This document shows, in pieces, positions 47,541 to 60,660 of a stretch of 64,000 bases of DNA. The DNA is from Helopsaltes ochotensis. Its lineage: Eukaryota; Chordata; Aves; Passeriformes; Locustellidae. Position numbers and translations under genes: made by a program. Below the pieces are notes generated by a model that was given only the letters and a program-made list of their open reading frames with translations, ran no database searches and was not told the DNA's origin. The number at the start of each line of letters is the position of its first letter. The stretch's first letter is position 1. Location: assembly GCA_013400155.1 (NCBI GenBank), contig VXBM01000274.1:517658-581657 (forward strand). The letters run 5' to 3'.

Positions 47541-50399
47541 CTCTCTAGATAGCTATCTCTCGATCCAGTTTTTCCAAGTGTATTTATCTAAACAGCAGCC
47601 TGAAAGAGAATTGAAAAGGAAAAGCATGAGCTTGGTCTACTGGCCGGGTCAGAAAATGGTCAGGTTTTCCATAAGAAATATGATTATTAGGGCCTCAGAA
47701 GGTCATTTTTTGCATCCTCTGCCCAGAGACAGGATTTCAAAAGTCTCTCATTCCTGGCAGAAGCTTGATCATGCTGTTACTTTTTAAATTTCTCCAAGGG
47801 CAAAGATTGCCTGTTTTGTGGTGAATCATGGATTCTTCACTCGTATTTCCTGATAGATAAGCAATACCCAGGCTCACAGAAGTCCTGGTGAATGAGTCAC
47901 CAGATTCCTCCTGAAATCCTTTCACAGAAGTCTGAACTGCAACTGGATGATCCTAATTAGATAGCAATCCCAATATTTTTGTGAGGGTTCTGCTGAGGCA
48001 ATCTTTCATCTTCTAGACTGTGGCTGGTTATAACATCCACCTGAAAGCTCTCAACAAAATTCATCTTCAGAACCAGATGAAACATTGAGGAGCAAGCTCT
48101 TGTTTGGTGTTAAGTTAGTTCCTCAGCTCTTTTCCACATGTTATGATTGCATATGAAGATACTTCAAGAGCTGATCCCTCACCAGTTACACCACATTTAT
48201 CTCATCTCTGTTCCTCATTCCATCACATCCACTTTTTTTGTAACGATGTTTTCTTGTACAGCTGATTATTTCATCATAATTAACAGTGTCCTGGATCACA
48301 CAATCGAAAAATAGAAGGGAGGGGCTGCTAATACAGTCATCAGTCCCTGAAAATAAATTATCCAGTGAAGATCTGTCAGTGCAGGTACTGGGGGAAAATA
48401 TCCAATGAACAGAGTTCAAGCACAAGGAGTAGCTGCTGCTGTTCCTCAATGCTCATGACTGATTGACAGCAGATTGTTATTCAAGTCCTTCCTTCTTTCA
48501 AAGAACATGGTTAATTTTTCATGACAGTATGAGAAAAGTACTTTCTGTGCTAAAAAGGACCAATGGCTAGTATCCATCAGCCTAATTTTCTATAAGATAA
48601 TTTTAAGTCCAGCTGAGAGTCAGAAATAAGCTTTTGTAGGCCTGCAGTTTGGTTTTGGTTGGTTTGTTAGTTTTAAAGGATTAAGGTGATAAAAAAATAA
48701 GTGCATTGGTTATGATAGAGTATGTTAGGTAAAAAATATTATTTCCTGCTGTGGTTTGTAGCTAACTTTGAAGCCTGTAAAAATGCACAGGCTGGGTTAA
48801 ACATATTGCATTTTAACTAGTTTGCTAGCCTCGAAGTTAGTTGTTCCTCTGCCTGAGATGGTGGCACGGTGATTTCCATAAGGAGGGGAAAGGCTGTTGT
48901 GGTAAAGGACAGGCCACCCACCTGGTGTGTAATATCAGATCAGTGCACTTGGTGGTCATGAATTGACTCCTGGATCCAGGGGAAGGAGCTTCAAACTGAC
49001 ATTTCTCAGTTCCCAAGAGTATGTCCCACTTCAGGTCACAACCAGGTGGTCGGAGACAGATGTGGAGATGCAAGGGCTAGCAGTAAACACAGCATGGCTC
49101 TCCCAAAATCTGAGTGCACCGCAGTAAATGCTACTTCAAAGAGAGAAAGAGCTGGCAGGAGCCATTAAGTGCAAAGAGGATCTGTGGGCCCTTGTCCAAC
49201 ACACATCGTCTTCAGGCTACATCTAAGTATAGCAGGCTTGGGGTGTAGGGAGAAAAATACCATTGAATTGTAAACTCACTTCTTTTTCAGTTTATTAGAT
49301 GGCTTAAGCAGCTACCAGCAAGCCCGTCCTCCTCCAGTGTGCTGACTTACTAATCCATTTGTAGGTGTTAAAGTCTTCCTGTGCTTTTTACAGGGTTATT
49401 AGACACCTAGCTGGAATTGTGAGTTTTCCTGGGTGTCCGTCATGAGCCTGAGCCAAAAAACTTGTGCAGTAGTTCTGGAAGTTCAGCTGTGGGGGTAGGT
49501 GTGGTGCAGGTTTACTTTGGAAGCAATACAGAAAATTATTGATCATGATCTAGGGTGTTAGGAAATGATGCTTAGTGATTGGAAGCTCTGGAGCTTTGAA
49601 AGTTATTTTGTGTTATCTTCAATAGTGGATTAACAGCATCATGTGTGAGAAGAAATGCTTTGTCTCTGTGGGTTTTGGCCTACCAGTACTTGGGACCAAG
49701 TGTTAGGGAACTGTTCTTAATATTCTTAGGGATGCTATAAATACCAGTGTGGGAATTTCAGGCCCTAAAATCTTCAAAAAAAGGAAGTGATGAATAGTGA
49801 GTAATGAGCACAGCTGGAACAGGACTGTTTGAAATCAGGAACACAGTGATGTTTGATTGTGATTTTGGGGAATGTAATCTACTATTTGTGAGCTTAGCAA
49901 TTTTAGCTCCCTTGGGTTTTATAGCTCTGCTGATTTATCTTTAACTACTTTGCTGGTAGTAGGGTTGAAAATATATCTGTAGTGATATGTTCTTAATGAA
50001 AGCATAAATAGCTGAGTGAATGTGGCTGGCATGTTCCAGGCAGCAGGAGTTTCTGAGCCCAGTGAAAGGTGGCAGTGACTAGAACAAAGCAAATTAATGA
50101 TTAGGGCTATTTTTGATCAGAACTTCTTAAAAGCCCTAATCTGGCGACAGCAGTGCTTTTGGCAAATGTAATTGTTATTGAACTGGTCTCTATTTTAGGG
50201 AAGGAAGCAAGGAAAGAAGAGTACATAAATAGTCAGAATAGCCTACGCTTTATTTTTTGTTTTCAAAATAATGCTTGAGTGTATTTTAGCCGAACTAGCT
50301 TTTTCAAAGACTTTCTTTAACAAAGTAAGGAGTTTGGAATTGTAATGAAGTGCTCCATTTAGAGCTAATATTTATTTAAATCTAATTTTGCAAATTTTA
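47541..50399. other. Non-coding unique DNA
   Basis: No gene or repeat recognised. Open frames are all under 90 codons. A GGTTTTGGTTGGTTTG simple tract occurs near 48651. Confidence 0.5.
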
Positions 50400-51480
50400 C
50401 TTTTGCTTATCACTGGAGCAGTTTTTGCTTTGTGTTAGGTTAATCGGATTTCCTCTCTCCTTCTGTGCTCAGTAAGCTGAAGTATTTTTTGACAAATCAA
50501 TTATTTGCTCATTACAAAACTCTACCCACCTGCTCATCAAAGCCCAGACATAGTCAGGTAGGCTTATTGATCAGTACTGCAAAACTGTTCAGGATTAACA
50601 ATTAACTGTGATTAATTCTTTAATCACTGCACCACGGAGGTGACAAACATATTCATGACACATCCAAGCCTGATCCAGTTACAACTCAGCTTTCCTTTGT
50701 CCCAGCTAAATACCTTTTATACTTATGTAGAAAGCCTTAGAGTTCAGCCTAATTGTCTTTCTATTTACACCATCAACTGTACTAAAGGCTGGCCAAGCCT
50801 TGGTCGGTGACAGCTGCAGTGTAAGTTATCTCTGAGCACATGCACAGCCTCCATCTTCTGTCTCCCTTCTTAATCTTCAGGGGGTCTTTAATTCGTAATG
50901 TATGGGACAGCAGACGAATGAACACTATCAGAAAAACAGGCAACTGCTTCCTTTTCCATTCGTGGAAGAGTAATATCTGTGTAGGCATCATTTTCTTATT
51001 TGGGTGATTTTTTTCCCCCACACTGCTGCTTCTAAAGAAACACGCAGCTCACAACAGAAATGCACCATCTTTAAATGAAATCTTCCGAGTAACGACCCAC
51101 CTTAAGCCATGTGATTTTTATTTGCAGAAATGAAGTTAAGCGCAAGCTAAGGCCACCTGACTGAATAGAATCCCTGAGCCGATTTTACCGGTGGACAGAT
51201 TTGGTCCTGCCTCTACTCTAGCCCTCAATGATGTATTTACTGGTTTGCCTGCAAAGCAAATTTATCTCGCAGCTACACTCATTGTTAAATAATCAAAATT
51301 AATGAAAGCAAATACAATTACCGCAGGGCTCCAACAAAGGAAGGGCATACTCTTCGCCCTTTTCCACTTTTTAATTTTGCACCTACTAATATTTATTAAA
51401 GATAAACAGAACTCTCGTCAGCAGAGGCAGTTTTCTTACGTGATTTGGAAAAAAGAGGCATCTCAGATAAGCAGACCTGA
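50400..51480. promoter_or_regulatory. Candidate developmental enhancer block, about 1 kb
   Basis: Repeat-free. AGGATTAACAATTAACTG and GTGATTAATTCTTTAATC around 50591-50625 give four homeodomain cores in 35 bp, and the first resembles an HNF1-type dimer site. The right half keeps many CpGs (TTCGTAATG, CAGACGAATG, CATTCGTGG, CACGCAGC, CTTCCGAGTAACGACCC, AAGCGCAAGC, GAGCCGATTTTACCGG, TCTCGCAGC, TTACCGCAGG, CTTCGCCC, CTCTCGTCAG, TTACGTGATTTGG) interleaved with AT cores (AAATAATCAAAATTAATG). This is the longest stretch in the window with both signals. Interpretation as a regulatory element is inference. Confidence 0.4.
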
Positions 51481-52999
51481 ATCAATAGAACTGAAAGGTT
51501 ACTGAAAGCACACGTGCTCCTGGGTTTGAAAGCTAAGTCAAATTTTATTTTAGCCACTCCATCTCACTTGGTGTCTCCTTTCTTTGGAGATTATTACTAA
51601 AAGGAGTCTCTTCACTGTCCTATGTCCTTTTATTCTGTTCAGCCATGTTCCTTATAGGAAACTGTGAACAGCTGAGGGCAGAATGTGGGGAGAATGATCA
51701 AATCAAACTGTGGTGTGGTGATCAAGGGCTGAGGAAACAGTACTTTGGCAAGGAAAGAAGCAAAGCCAGAGAACACTTTTGCAGGGCTCATCCCCTCCCT
51801 GGCTTACACCGAATCGGAACTCCAAAAGTCTGTATTATTATTGCTAAGTTGTAATTCCCTGACTGAAGCCAATTTGAAGCTTTCTCTGGAGAGGAATTCC
51901 CTCCCTGCTCTAGTGAAGCCTTCTGTGCTGTAAAGGCTGTCAGAGGAAGGAGCTTGGCCCTGTGGGGTAAGTGATGTATCACAAACTCCAGTAACACAGA
52001 AAAGTTTACAAAGGGAAAACCAGTGTGAGAGGACTTTGAAGACTGCTCATCTAAACAGCAAATACTTGTGCTTTGGTTCCCTTTGCATCACTTGCCTGGA
52101 AACCAGTCTAACTGAAAAATATCTAATATAACGATCAAATGTATAAGGGTTTGGGTTGGTTTGGTTTTTTACTTTTGGGGCTTTTTACTTTTCCTGTACT
52201 TCCAGATTTTCAAGGTGTTGCAGACTTGTGGATGATGATGATTGTGTTTTATTTATGCAGCTAAACTGACAACTCTCTAGGACTAATTCTGTTATTCTGA
52301 AATTGAGAACTTGAGCTGGGTAGAGCTGCAGTGTGATCCTACAGAGCTCTTCGACTAAAGATATTTGACCAAATTTGTGAGATATTGCTGTGGCATTTCC
52401 CCCATTTTTAATACTTTTATTTGGTTATTAACTAGGGTCTCATTTTCAGTGATTCAATCTAAATTTTATTGGCAAGAATTACAATGCAGTTATTAGAGTG
52501 GGAAGCACTTCACAATAAAGGTAATTACATTCTGTTACAGCATAGTTCTGATTCTCTTATATATTTTGCATTTCTTAGTACAGATATATTTTGACTCCTA
52601 TCAGCATCTTCTATTTTATTGCTGTTCTGCCTCACATTTTTTTTTTTATTTCATGTATTTGTTATGCTTAGCAATTTAGTTGTATGTCTGTAGTGTTGCC
52701 ACTGGTTCCCAGATTTACTTTTTTATCCCTTGATATATCAGTATACTTACTTTCCTGGAAGGATTTCAGCTTCACTCCTTAGTATATCATGGAAAATCAC
52801 TGTGAAAGAATGACATTTTAGTGAAAGTTATCCAGGGAGCTACTCTGCTCCCTTTAGCTTCAAAACCAGCTCCCTTTCTTTTTCTTAAATATGATCAGCT
52901 TGCATACACAAGCTGTTGAATGATGGTGTCTAGAGCACAGATCAGTCTCCCACTGTCACTGATCACAGATTCCTGTTTCAGGTCGATTAAAAATTTCTT
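51481..52999. other. Non-coding AT-rich unique DNA
   Basis: No gene or interspersed repeat recognised. Around 52152-52175 there is a GGTTT-type simple tract, and the part from 52440 to 52760 is very AT-rich. Confidence 0.5.
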
Positions 53000-53460
53000 C
53001 TAATAGCCACTAGATGAACCCAGAGCGAGAATGAGGGCAATAAATGGGATCCCTGATTGCATCTGACACTGGGCATGGCAGAGCAGAGTCCATGGAGGAG
53101 GGTTCTTGAACAATTCTCTCCCGAGAGGCTGAGCTGCTCTCAGCCTGCCCGCTGATCCCTTGCTGATCCCTGTATTATTCCAGTTAGTGTTTCAGCAGTT
53201 GTGAGGGGAACAATCTGTGTTGGTCCCATAAACAATCCAAACCACGGAACAAGCACAGAACCAAATGTATCCTTGTAAAGAGAGATAAATAATGAACAGC
53301 TACATTATGGGTTAACAAGTATGCATCTTTTTCCTTTTTAGGTTTGTGTTAATAATCTATGATGGCAGCAGAGCCCATATGAATAGATTATAAACTCCAG
53401 ATGAAATGTAATTACTCGACATTAAGAATTAATTTTTGTTTCTGAATAGGTAGTAAGCTT
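53000..53460. promoter_or_regulatory. Candidate conserved non-coding element
   Basis: Repeat-free block beginning with GCGAGAATGAGG and TCCCGAGAGGCTGAG and passing to AT-rich cores (GTTAATAATCTATG, TGTAATTACTCGAC, AAGAATTAATTTTTG). It also has a good acceptor-like tract, CATCTTTTTCCTTTTTAG, ending at 53341, with GTTAACAAG as a possible branch point, but no downstream donor of quality. Either a regulatory element or neutral. Confidence 0.27.
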
Positions 53461-55064
53461 TGAGATGCTAGATAGAATTCAGATAATATAAGTTAGAGTC
53501 ACAGCCTTAAATGTTGCTCCCTCTATTCGTATTCTTCCTTTCTTGCATTGCCCACCTGACTTTCTTCAAAAAAAAAACTTTCTGTGGAAATACCTGGATG
53601 TTTTAATTTGGTCACAGAGCTGAAAGCTGGAAGAAAAAAGTTATTCTGTCTCAAAGTTCACAGTGCTTTGTATTTTTAAGAGAACTAGAAATTTAACAGG
53701 AGAATTTCTATCTATTTGAGGGTGACTAAGCCAATTTATCTAAAACTTAGCTACTGAAATTTTAAATTATAAGAATTTAAATTACGTATTTCAAAATATT
53801 ACAAGTTATAATACTGAAAAAAGGCTTTTTATTACTGTTTTTAAACTTTCCTACTTATGTCAAGTAGAAATAGCAAGGTGCTTTAGATTCCCCAAAACTC
53901 TTTTCCCCCCATTAAGAAATATTATTCTTATTAAACCATTATTCCCATTTTTTAAAAAAATCACCTTTTTTTTTAATTCTTACTGTTACCCAGTGCCACA
54001 GCCCACCTTATGTGGTTCATTGTGCTGCTGGTAGGGTACAAGTAACTGAGGTTTGTGTGGTGGGGAATTTTGGCAAGTGAGATTGAGCCTGTTGGGTGTT
54101 CTTTCTCCTTTTCTTTGTTTTCAGTTAAGCATTTTTAATGGTTTATCCAAATGTGGTGCTCAGAAATGTAATGGCTCATCAGTTTATGCTGGAAAATTGA
54201 AATGAGTTGTTTCAGCTGTGTGTGTACCTCTGGTAGGGCACTCGTAGGCTGACCTATGAAAACTTTTTCTTCCACCCTGACCTTTTCCAAATAGATGATG
54301 TTGGCACACACATAAATAGCAAACCGTGCAGATGGGCTTGGTTTTTCTTGAATAGACTGAGAGCAACAAGTCTAGTGAGTGGAACCTTGAATTTTGATTT
54401 CAAACTGAATCCTCAGGAGTGGGAAGATTATTTGACTGCTTCAAGCCCACCGAAATGCCAGCTTCCTCCAGAAGACTAATTTGATGGAGGAAAAAAAACT
54501 CAAGAGTCTGCTATTATAGCTTGAAGTTTGAACTGAGACAGGCCTTTTCATCTGTAGCTGGCTAGGTTTCTTTCACATTTGAATTTCACTGCTTGAAAAT
54601 GCTGAATTAGCCCATCTGTTCACATTTAATTTTCCCTTTCTGCTGGGACTTGAGTTGGTCTTCTTGTGTCACTCAGGCACATTTCCAAAGTGCCTGCATG
54701 TGAAGTATTCCTTGCTTTCTCCTGAAACAGTAAAAACGATGCCTGCTCTCCTCAGCTAACAACAGCCTCCTAGGATACTCTGTAGAACAGGAACATCTGT
54801 CCCTGGAATGTGTGCACACTTCATCCGTGCAGTGCCTTTAGTGGTGTTAAGTGATTCTTTTTTCTTTCCCAAAGAATTTACTGTAAACTCTTTGCTGGGC
54901 CGTGTTGCTACCACTGGTTTTAGTTACACCAAAAATATTCTCAATTTGTGTAAGGTTTCCTTTAAATGAAGAGCAATAAGGATAATCAACTGGAGCTTGT
55001 GTGCACCATAAATTAGAAGAAATTTTAAGCAGCTTACAGAGGTTTAGATAAACCATAAAAATTC

Positions 55065-55130
55065 CCAAACCAACCAACAACAATAAAAAATCCAAACCAA
55101 CCAACCAAAACCAGATCAACCAACCTAAAC
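55065..55130. repeat. CCAA-type microsatellite
   Basis: Imperfect CCAA/CAAC tandem (ACCAACCAACAAC, AAACCAACCAACCAAAACC, CAACCAACC) with A-rich interruptions, ending next to a C run. Confidence 0.85.
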
Positions 55131-55898
55131 CCCCCAAGCATTTTACAAGGATGACTTACATTATTTTAAATTTGTACCTACAAGAATCAATATCTCACTG
55201 ACGGTTTATTTGAAATTCTCTTCATCTGTTCACCTAAAGGAGATTTCCCTTAATGTGTATTTTAGGACTGAGATATTTAGTAGTCATGACCAATGATCTG
55301 AGGTTCTCTCACCATGTGATTGTAGCTGTTAAATTTCCAGCAAAGTATGGTCTCTATGAGGAATATGAAAACATAGTGTGAGAGTCATTTTACTTCATTT
55401 TTGGAAACCCAGAGTAAGGAGCTAGTTTAAACTGATTTACACAGAGAGGTAAACACTCCTAGAGAATGATGCCCTCCACCCTACTATAGGATAAAATCCC
55501 TTCTGGAAGCGCTCACCTCTGTAAATGTAGGAAAAGGGGTCCTTAGAAGATCAGGTTGTGTTGGACCGTGAGCATAATCAAATACAAGAAAGCTGAATCC
55601 TTTTCTCCCTTCACACTCATAATAAGCTTTCAAGTCGAGGGTTAAAACTGAGTTTCTTCATCTAGCTGCTGTCACAGTCATTATAGGAAATAGAGGTTTT
55701 GGCCAGGATTGTTTTTACTGCAAGTTATATATACACTGATTCTCTGCACAGCAATTACAGCAGCCAGCTAGAGGCTGGCTTCAGCCCCTTTCTCAAGTTA
55801 AAGTCAACTTCTACCTTCTTGCCAAGAAAAAAGTCAAGAGCTTGTCATGCATGTAAGCATTAAAAAAAATGAACATTTGAAATACCTGGAGTCTAAAA

Positions 55899-55940
55899 AT
55901 CTTACTTTAAAGATTTTAAAAGATTTTAAAGATCTTACTT
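55899..55940. repeat. AGATTTTAAA tandem flanked by ATCTTACTT copies
   Basis: AGATTTTAAA occurs twice in direct succession at 55911-55930, and ATCTTACTT occurs on both sides (55899-55907 and 55932-55940). Looks like a small nested duplication. Confidence 0.75.
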
Positions 55941-56620
55941 ACACTCCTTATTTTTACAATCAATAGTTCAATACTTTGCAAAATAATGCAAGAAACACAG
56001 CAAAATATTTCACCAGAAGGGGCTCTGTTAGCTTCAGCTACGTGAGCAGTAACAGAGTTTTTAAAATCAGTATGTAAGAGCTAGCTCTGTTCCTGGAAGC
56101 TGTTTCAAGCTGTGGGTTAAGAAGTCACTGCTGCTGGGACGTAACACTGTCAGATATTGAACTTTTCCAGCTGCCACTTCAAAGTTTCTTCTGTGGACAT
56201 GATACTCTCCCCATGGGGATGCCCAAGAGATTTCAGCAGCAACCTGTTTTGCAGTACTTGGAAAGAGCACAGGTTTGGTTGCAGAAAGACACAGCACAGA
56301 GAGGTTCTTTGAAGCACAGGCTAACAGTTGATAGCATTAAAAAACAGAAATCAAATTACCTGGATGGCTCAATTAACCATGAAATCGCTGTTGACTAAAT
56401 GTTGCTCTCCACTGTTTTGATGCTTCTGCTTGACAAGAGCAGTAAATCCCCAAATTCACCTGTGGTAAAGCAAGTGTCCTGCAACAGAGGACACACATAT
56501 TCTCTATATCCTAGTGCTCTGAGAGATGTAGGAGAGAACATGGACATGAGGAAGACCCGAGTGTTCAAATGTTATGGGTGTGCAGAAAGGCTGATGAACC
56601 CCTTAGCTCATTGCTTCTAG

Positions 56621-56670
56621 GAGAGAGAGCAATCAGAATTGGTGCACTTGTACACCCTGAAAAGCAACAG
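56621..56670 (+). other. Exon-like 50-nt segment (speculative)
   Basis: CATTGCTTCTAG ends at 56620 and a perfect consensus donor CAG-GTAAGTA follows at 56671. The 50 nt between are not a multiple of three. If real, this would suit a non-coding RNA exon or an upstream exon more than a coding one. The acceptor tract is weak. Called only because the donor is ideal. Confidence 0.13.
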
Positions 56671-58609
56671 GTAAGTACATAATTTCTTTAGCCTCATGTG
56701 CTGATAACTCCTGATTTCTTTTATATTTTATATTCCATCTTCCCTGTGTTCTGCACTCCCTACAAAATTCTGCCTAATGCTTCTCCTAGCCAGAAAATGG
56801 GTATTTGGCAGAGATTGCAGAAAAGCAGTCTGGCAATTGCATAATTATTTAAATTATCAAATAGCTCCAATTCCTGTCATTATTATGGGCTCTTTCTTTC
56901 AACGGGTGGGAACATGAAACTTGCAAGCTCTGCCTCTCCTTTAGAATTGCATTTATTCCACAAATCTTATGTTTGGCTACACAGCACAGTTATGTGGAAA
57001 TTCACCTAACTAGAAATAGGTTATCCTTTCCACTCCCTGCCTCTCTGTGCTGGTTAACTGTGGTGCTGCTGGTTTCATGGGAGTGGAGTTTAATGGCTGT
57101 GAAGACTCTTGCTGTGTAAGGTGCATCAACAGATCCCCAGGTCCAGTGCCTCTTCCCAGCTAAATGCTGGGTGACCTGGGCTGCTTCTGAGGGTCACCCA
57201 GCCAAGTAGCACCAGCAGGGCTGCTGTTCCTCAAAGCTGGTTCTGGCTGTGGTCTAAGCCTTTCAGAACCTCAGCTGAATTCTCAGGTCCTAACTTGCCT
57301 TCAAGGCAGGTCTCAGTTGCAGAATAAGAACTCTCATTCCTGTGTTTGCAGCCTATGGATTCCTCTCCTTCAGCAGGGTGTGCTGGTGGTCCTCCACCAA
57401 CTGCAGTGTATCCAGCACAGCAAGGACCCCAAACGTTTTGGCTGGGAATTCTACCCCACTGCTGTCTGCCTTGCTGGATTGACTCACTGTCTTGTGTGGC
57501 AACTGCTGAACTGCTTTGCGTCACCACCTGCTCTAGGGAGAGAGAGAAAAGCAGCGTCCATTACCTTGGGAAGGGAGCTGTGAGCTGCAGCACCGAAGCT
57601 CAGCAGCAGCAGGGAGCTTGGAGAAGGGAGGGGGCAGGAAGGAGAACCTCAGGCTTAAGTTCAGATGGTTGCAAATGACACTGCTGAGGTGTCTAGGCCA
57701 AGTTTTGTCGCAGTCCGGCCTTGTCTTCCTTGGCTGCTTTTGGAACTCAGTTTGACCTGATCCCTTTGGTCTTGGAGTATTGAGCTGTTTACTTCTCTGG
57801 GGATCCATAGGTTCTCTGTGGATAACTCTGTACCCTCTGTCACCTGTGTGCCTTACATCCAGCCTCCCCAGGAGCAAGCAGACAGCTTCCGTAAGCCAGA
57901 AGTGGCACACGTGTGACCAGAAGTTCTTCCACACTTCAGGAGAAGTGTGGGTAGAGAACTGTGTGTATGTGTACTCTGGCACAGAGTTATTCTGCTATCA
58001 CATATGCTTCCATGACAGCGTGACAAGGCATGAATGTTGTTCACCAGGTTAACAAAATAAGCCTTACAAAATAAGTGCTCAATCCTGTACTTAATGACTG
58101 TGCTTCAATGACTGTACCTTTAACTGATCCATGAGAATTTTCACCAGCTCGTATCTTACTGCACCCTGCACATCAATGTAATACCAGTTCCTGTGACTGG
58201 GAATTATCTACCTCTACACTACTTTGTTCCTGGTAATTAGAATGACCCCTTGTCAGAGCAGATGCTCTTTTTCTGCTGCCTTTTTTCGGTGCTCAGGCAG
58301 ATCCTGGAAGCTTGGGGACTGTCATCCAGGTTTCCAGAGCTGTGCTGTCAGGAGGCTCTGTGGTGTGCAGCCTCCTGTACAGCCTGACTGGGTACTGGCA
58401 CTGAACCAAGACCTTCCAGAACTGACAGCCATAGCAGAAGATGATGTATTATACCTACTAATTTCTGGATTACTGCACAGCAGTTTACCTATTTAAATTC
58501 TTCTGTGGGACTGGGGACTGCCGTGGATTTCAAACAGCTGTTCCCAACCACTGACACTTTCAGAAGATAATAAAGCTAGCTGCAAATTGACCGTTGAATA
58601 GCAGGAGGC
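56671..58609. other. Non-coding unique DNA
   Basis: No gene recognised. GC is higher between 57.0 and 58.0 kb, where frames up to 149 codons appear on the minus strand (57533-57982) opposite overlapping plus-strand frames. None resembles a known protein. Confidence 0.5.
57166..57202. repeat. 11-bp inverted repeat, 15-nt loop
   Basis: GCTGGGTGACC at 57166-57176 pairs perfectly with GGTCACCCAGC at 57192-57202. The arms are GC-rich, so the hairpin would be stable. No associated element recognised. Confidence 0.85.
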
Positions 58610-58632
58610 AAAAAAAAAAAAAAAAAAAAAAA
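58610..58632 (+). repeat. Poly(A) tract, 23 nt, 35 nt after AATAAA
   Basis: Run of 23 A, the longest homopolymer in the window. AATAAA lies at 58569-58574, about 35 nt upstream, so the tract could be the tail of a retroposed transcript on the + strand. The nearest upstream open frame (58224-58496, 90 codons) is not recognised, and I see no matching target-site duplication, so a simple microsatellite remains the default. Confidence 0.9.
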
Positions 58633-60379
58633 GTAGGAAATCAGCTGTGTCACTGTTGCACAGAAGGAAGCCCAGCATCCTCTGCCTTTAATGTGAAGTA
58701 ACAGAAGTTTGGTTTCCTCCCTCTTTCTAGTGAGTTTGAATTTCTAAACTTCTCATGGGAGTCATAAATTGTGGATTGAATTTGAACTTCTTAACTCCAG
58801 ATCTCCAAAGTATGTGAAGCAGAGAAGAAATCTTTAGGCATAGAGAAATAGACAATTTCTCTTTCCTGGCACAAAGCACTATCGAATAAGTTACAAATAG
58901 GAAGTAGAAAAATTATTGCTTTTAAAACCAGACAAGTACTTACTCTCTGGGATTTAGCTGCATATTGCTTCCCAATTCCATTGCCATGGACAAAATGGGT
59001 CATTAGGTTTCTTTTTGCATTTTTTTTCATCTTTCTTCTTGGGAATATTTCATTTCTCATTCTGCTTTTTTACTCTTTTTACTTACATGACACCAAACAA
59101 AGATGTTTGTGTCTTTTCTTCTCTGTGTAGCACTGGGGGGAGATGGATTTTGTGAACCTTTTTATATATTTTGAATAGGCCCTATCCTGCTCATGTAAAT
59201 TGCAAAACTGTTTTGTTGTAGCTTCTGACAACCTCATTAGTTTGTTACCAGAGGCAATTCATTACAAACCTCACAAGAAAAACAGCCCAAATATCCCTGT
59301 GTTGGTGCACCACTGAGAGCCAAAGTAAATGGGAAGAAACTCATCTCCTTGGGTTTGGGGTTTGGTTGTTTAATTTAGTTTTTTTACAGGAATTAATGAG
59401 ATAATGCAAAAGGTTATATAACAATTTGAAGAACATATGCATCTTCTGTTCATCCTAGTTCTACACGTTAATTTTAGCTGAATCAGTGCATCCAGTCCTT
59501 GAAGACTGCAGGATCTTGTGGCCTGTGAGAACAATATTTCACTACACATGCAAGTTTTCTTTGTGACTTCTTTCTGTGATAAAAAAAAAAACAATGAAGC
59601 AAAGGCCTGAGCTATGTCTTTTAACAGTGCTGCTGTTTTAAAAGCCAGTTCTTGAGGAGAAGCCTTGTTGGTAGGATGAATGGGAGTTTAGAAAACAAGC
59701 GTGTGCTAATCAAACAGGAGTGTGAGGTGGGAAACTGCCTGCTTTTAGCAGAAATTCCAAGCAAAACATCGAGTTGGGATTTACTAGAATCTTTGATGAG
59801 GGATAAAGTCCTTACCGCTGTGCTAACGTGTTTGCATCCCAGTTCGTGGTCTGACACATTTTCTGACAATCTAGCCTGATACTTGTAGTGTGTTTGCAGG
59901 GACATGAGGGGGAAGGTTACAAAAGCAAATTTTATCCTTCTAAAGGTTACATGCCCAAGGCAGGCTCTCCATCACTGCAGAAGGATGCTCAAAATTCCCT
60001 CAGTAAGGTTCTGCACGGAATAATGCAGGGCAAGCATCTCCTTCCCTCTCTTCTCTCTCCCTTCCACCTGCCCTGGGACAATAGATGAAGCTGAAAGAAA
60101 TTAACCTTCTTAGTCTAAAGCAGAGCATGGCAAACAGTTCCCAGAACATTAAAGTGACAGAATTTGGAAAAAAAACATGAAATCTTCATAAATAATCATG
60201 GAAAAGGTGACCTGATAAGAAAGGCTTCATGCTTGTGACTCTGAAGGCTGCCTTCAGCCCTAATGGGAAAGATAATTTGCAGAAGCTAATTTTCTGGGTC
60301 TATTTCCAACAAAACCCATAAGAGCACCAATTCATTTTGCTGGTAATCTGTCAAACCACAGAGTGGAGTGAAATCATTA
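58633..60379. other. Non-coding unique DNA
   Basis: No gene or interspersed repeat recognised. Mixed to AT-rich, with an 11-12 nt A run near 59580. Confidence 0.5.
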
Positions 60380-60660
60380 TTTTATTTCATGTAGGCCATC
60401 AAACAGTTTTCTCCACATTAATTCTCAGCCACCAGTGACGCTGGTTACATCTGAATCACTGACCTGGAAAAGCTCTGAAAGTTGCTGCCAATTCCCCAGA
60501 GCCATCCAGATTCCCTGTGAGAGACAATCGTATGGGAGACCAATTAAAATAGCATCTGTGAATTAAATAAATCTATAAAAAGCATCTATTTTTCTCTGCA
60601 ATGTGCATGGAAATTAGCAGAGTATTTTTAAATAAATGCCTGATGAACAAATAAGCTTCT
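60380..60660. promoter_or_regulatory. Candidate conserved non-coding element
   Basis: Repeat-free. Starts CAGTGACGCTGG, then ACAATCGTATGGG and an AT-rich core cluster (CCAATTAAAATAGC, GTGAATTAAATAAATC, TATTTTTAAATAAATGCC), with AGCATCT repeated at about 60551 and 60581. Pattern only; conservation untested. Confidence 0.27.

Larger units (their letters stand above)
53461..56620. other. Non-coding AT-rich unique DNA
   Basis: No gene recognised. Simple repeats at 55065-55130 and 55899-55940 are listed separately. The minus-strand frame at 54847-55137 gets its W/G/L-rich start from the CCAA repeat and is not a gene. Confidence 0.5.
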
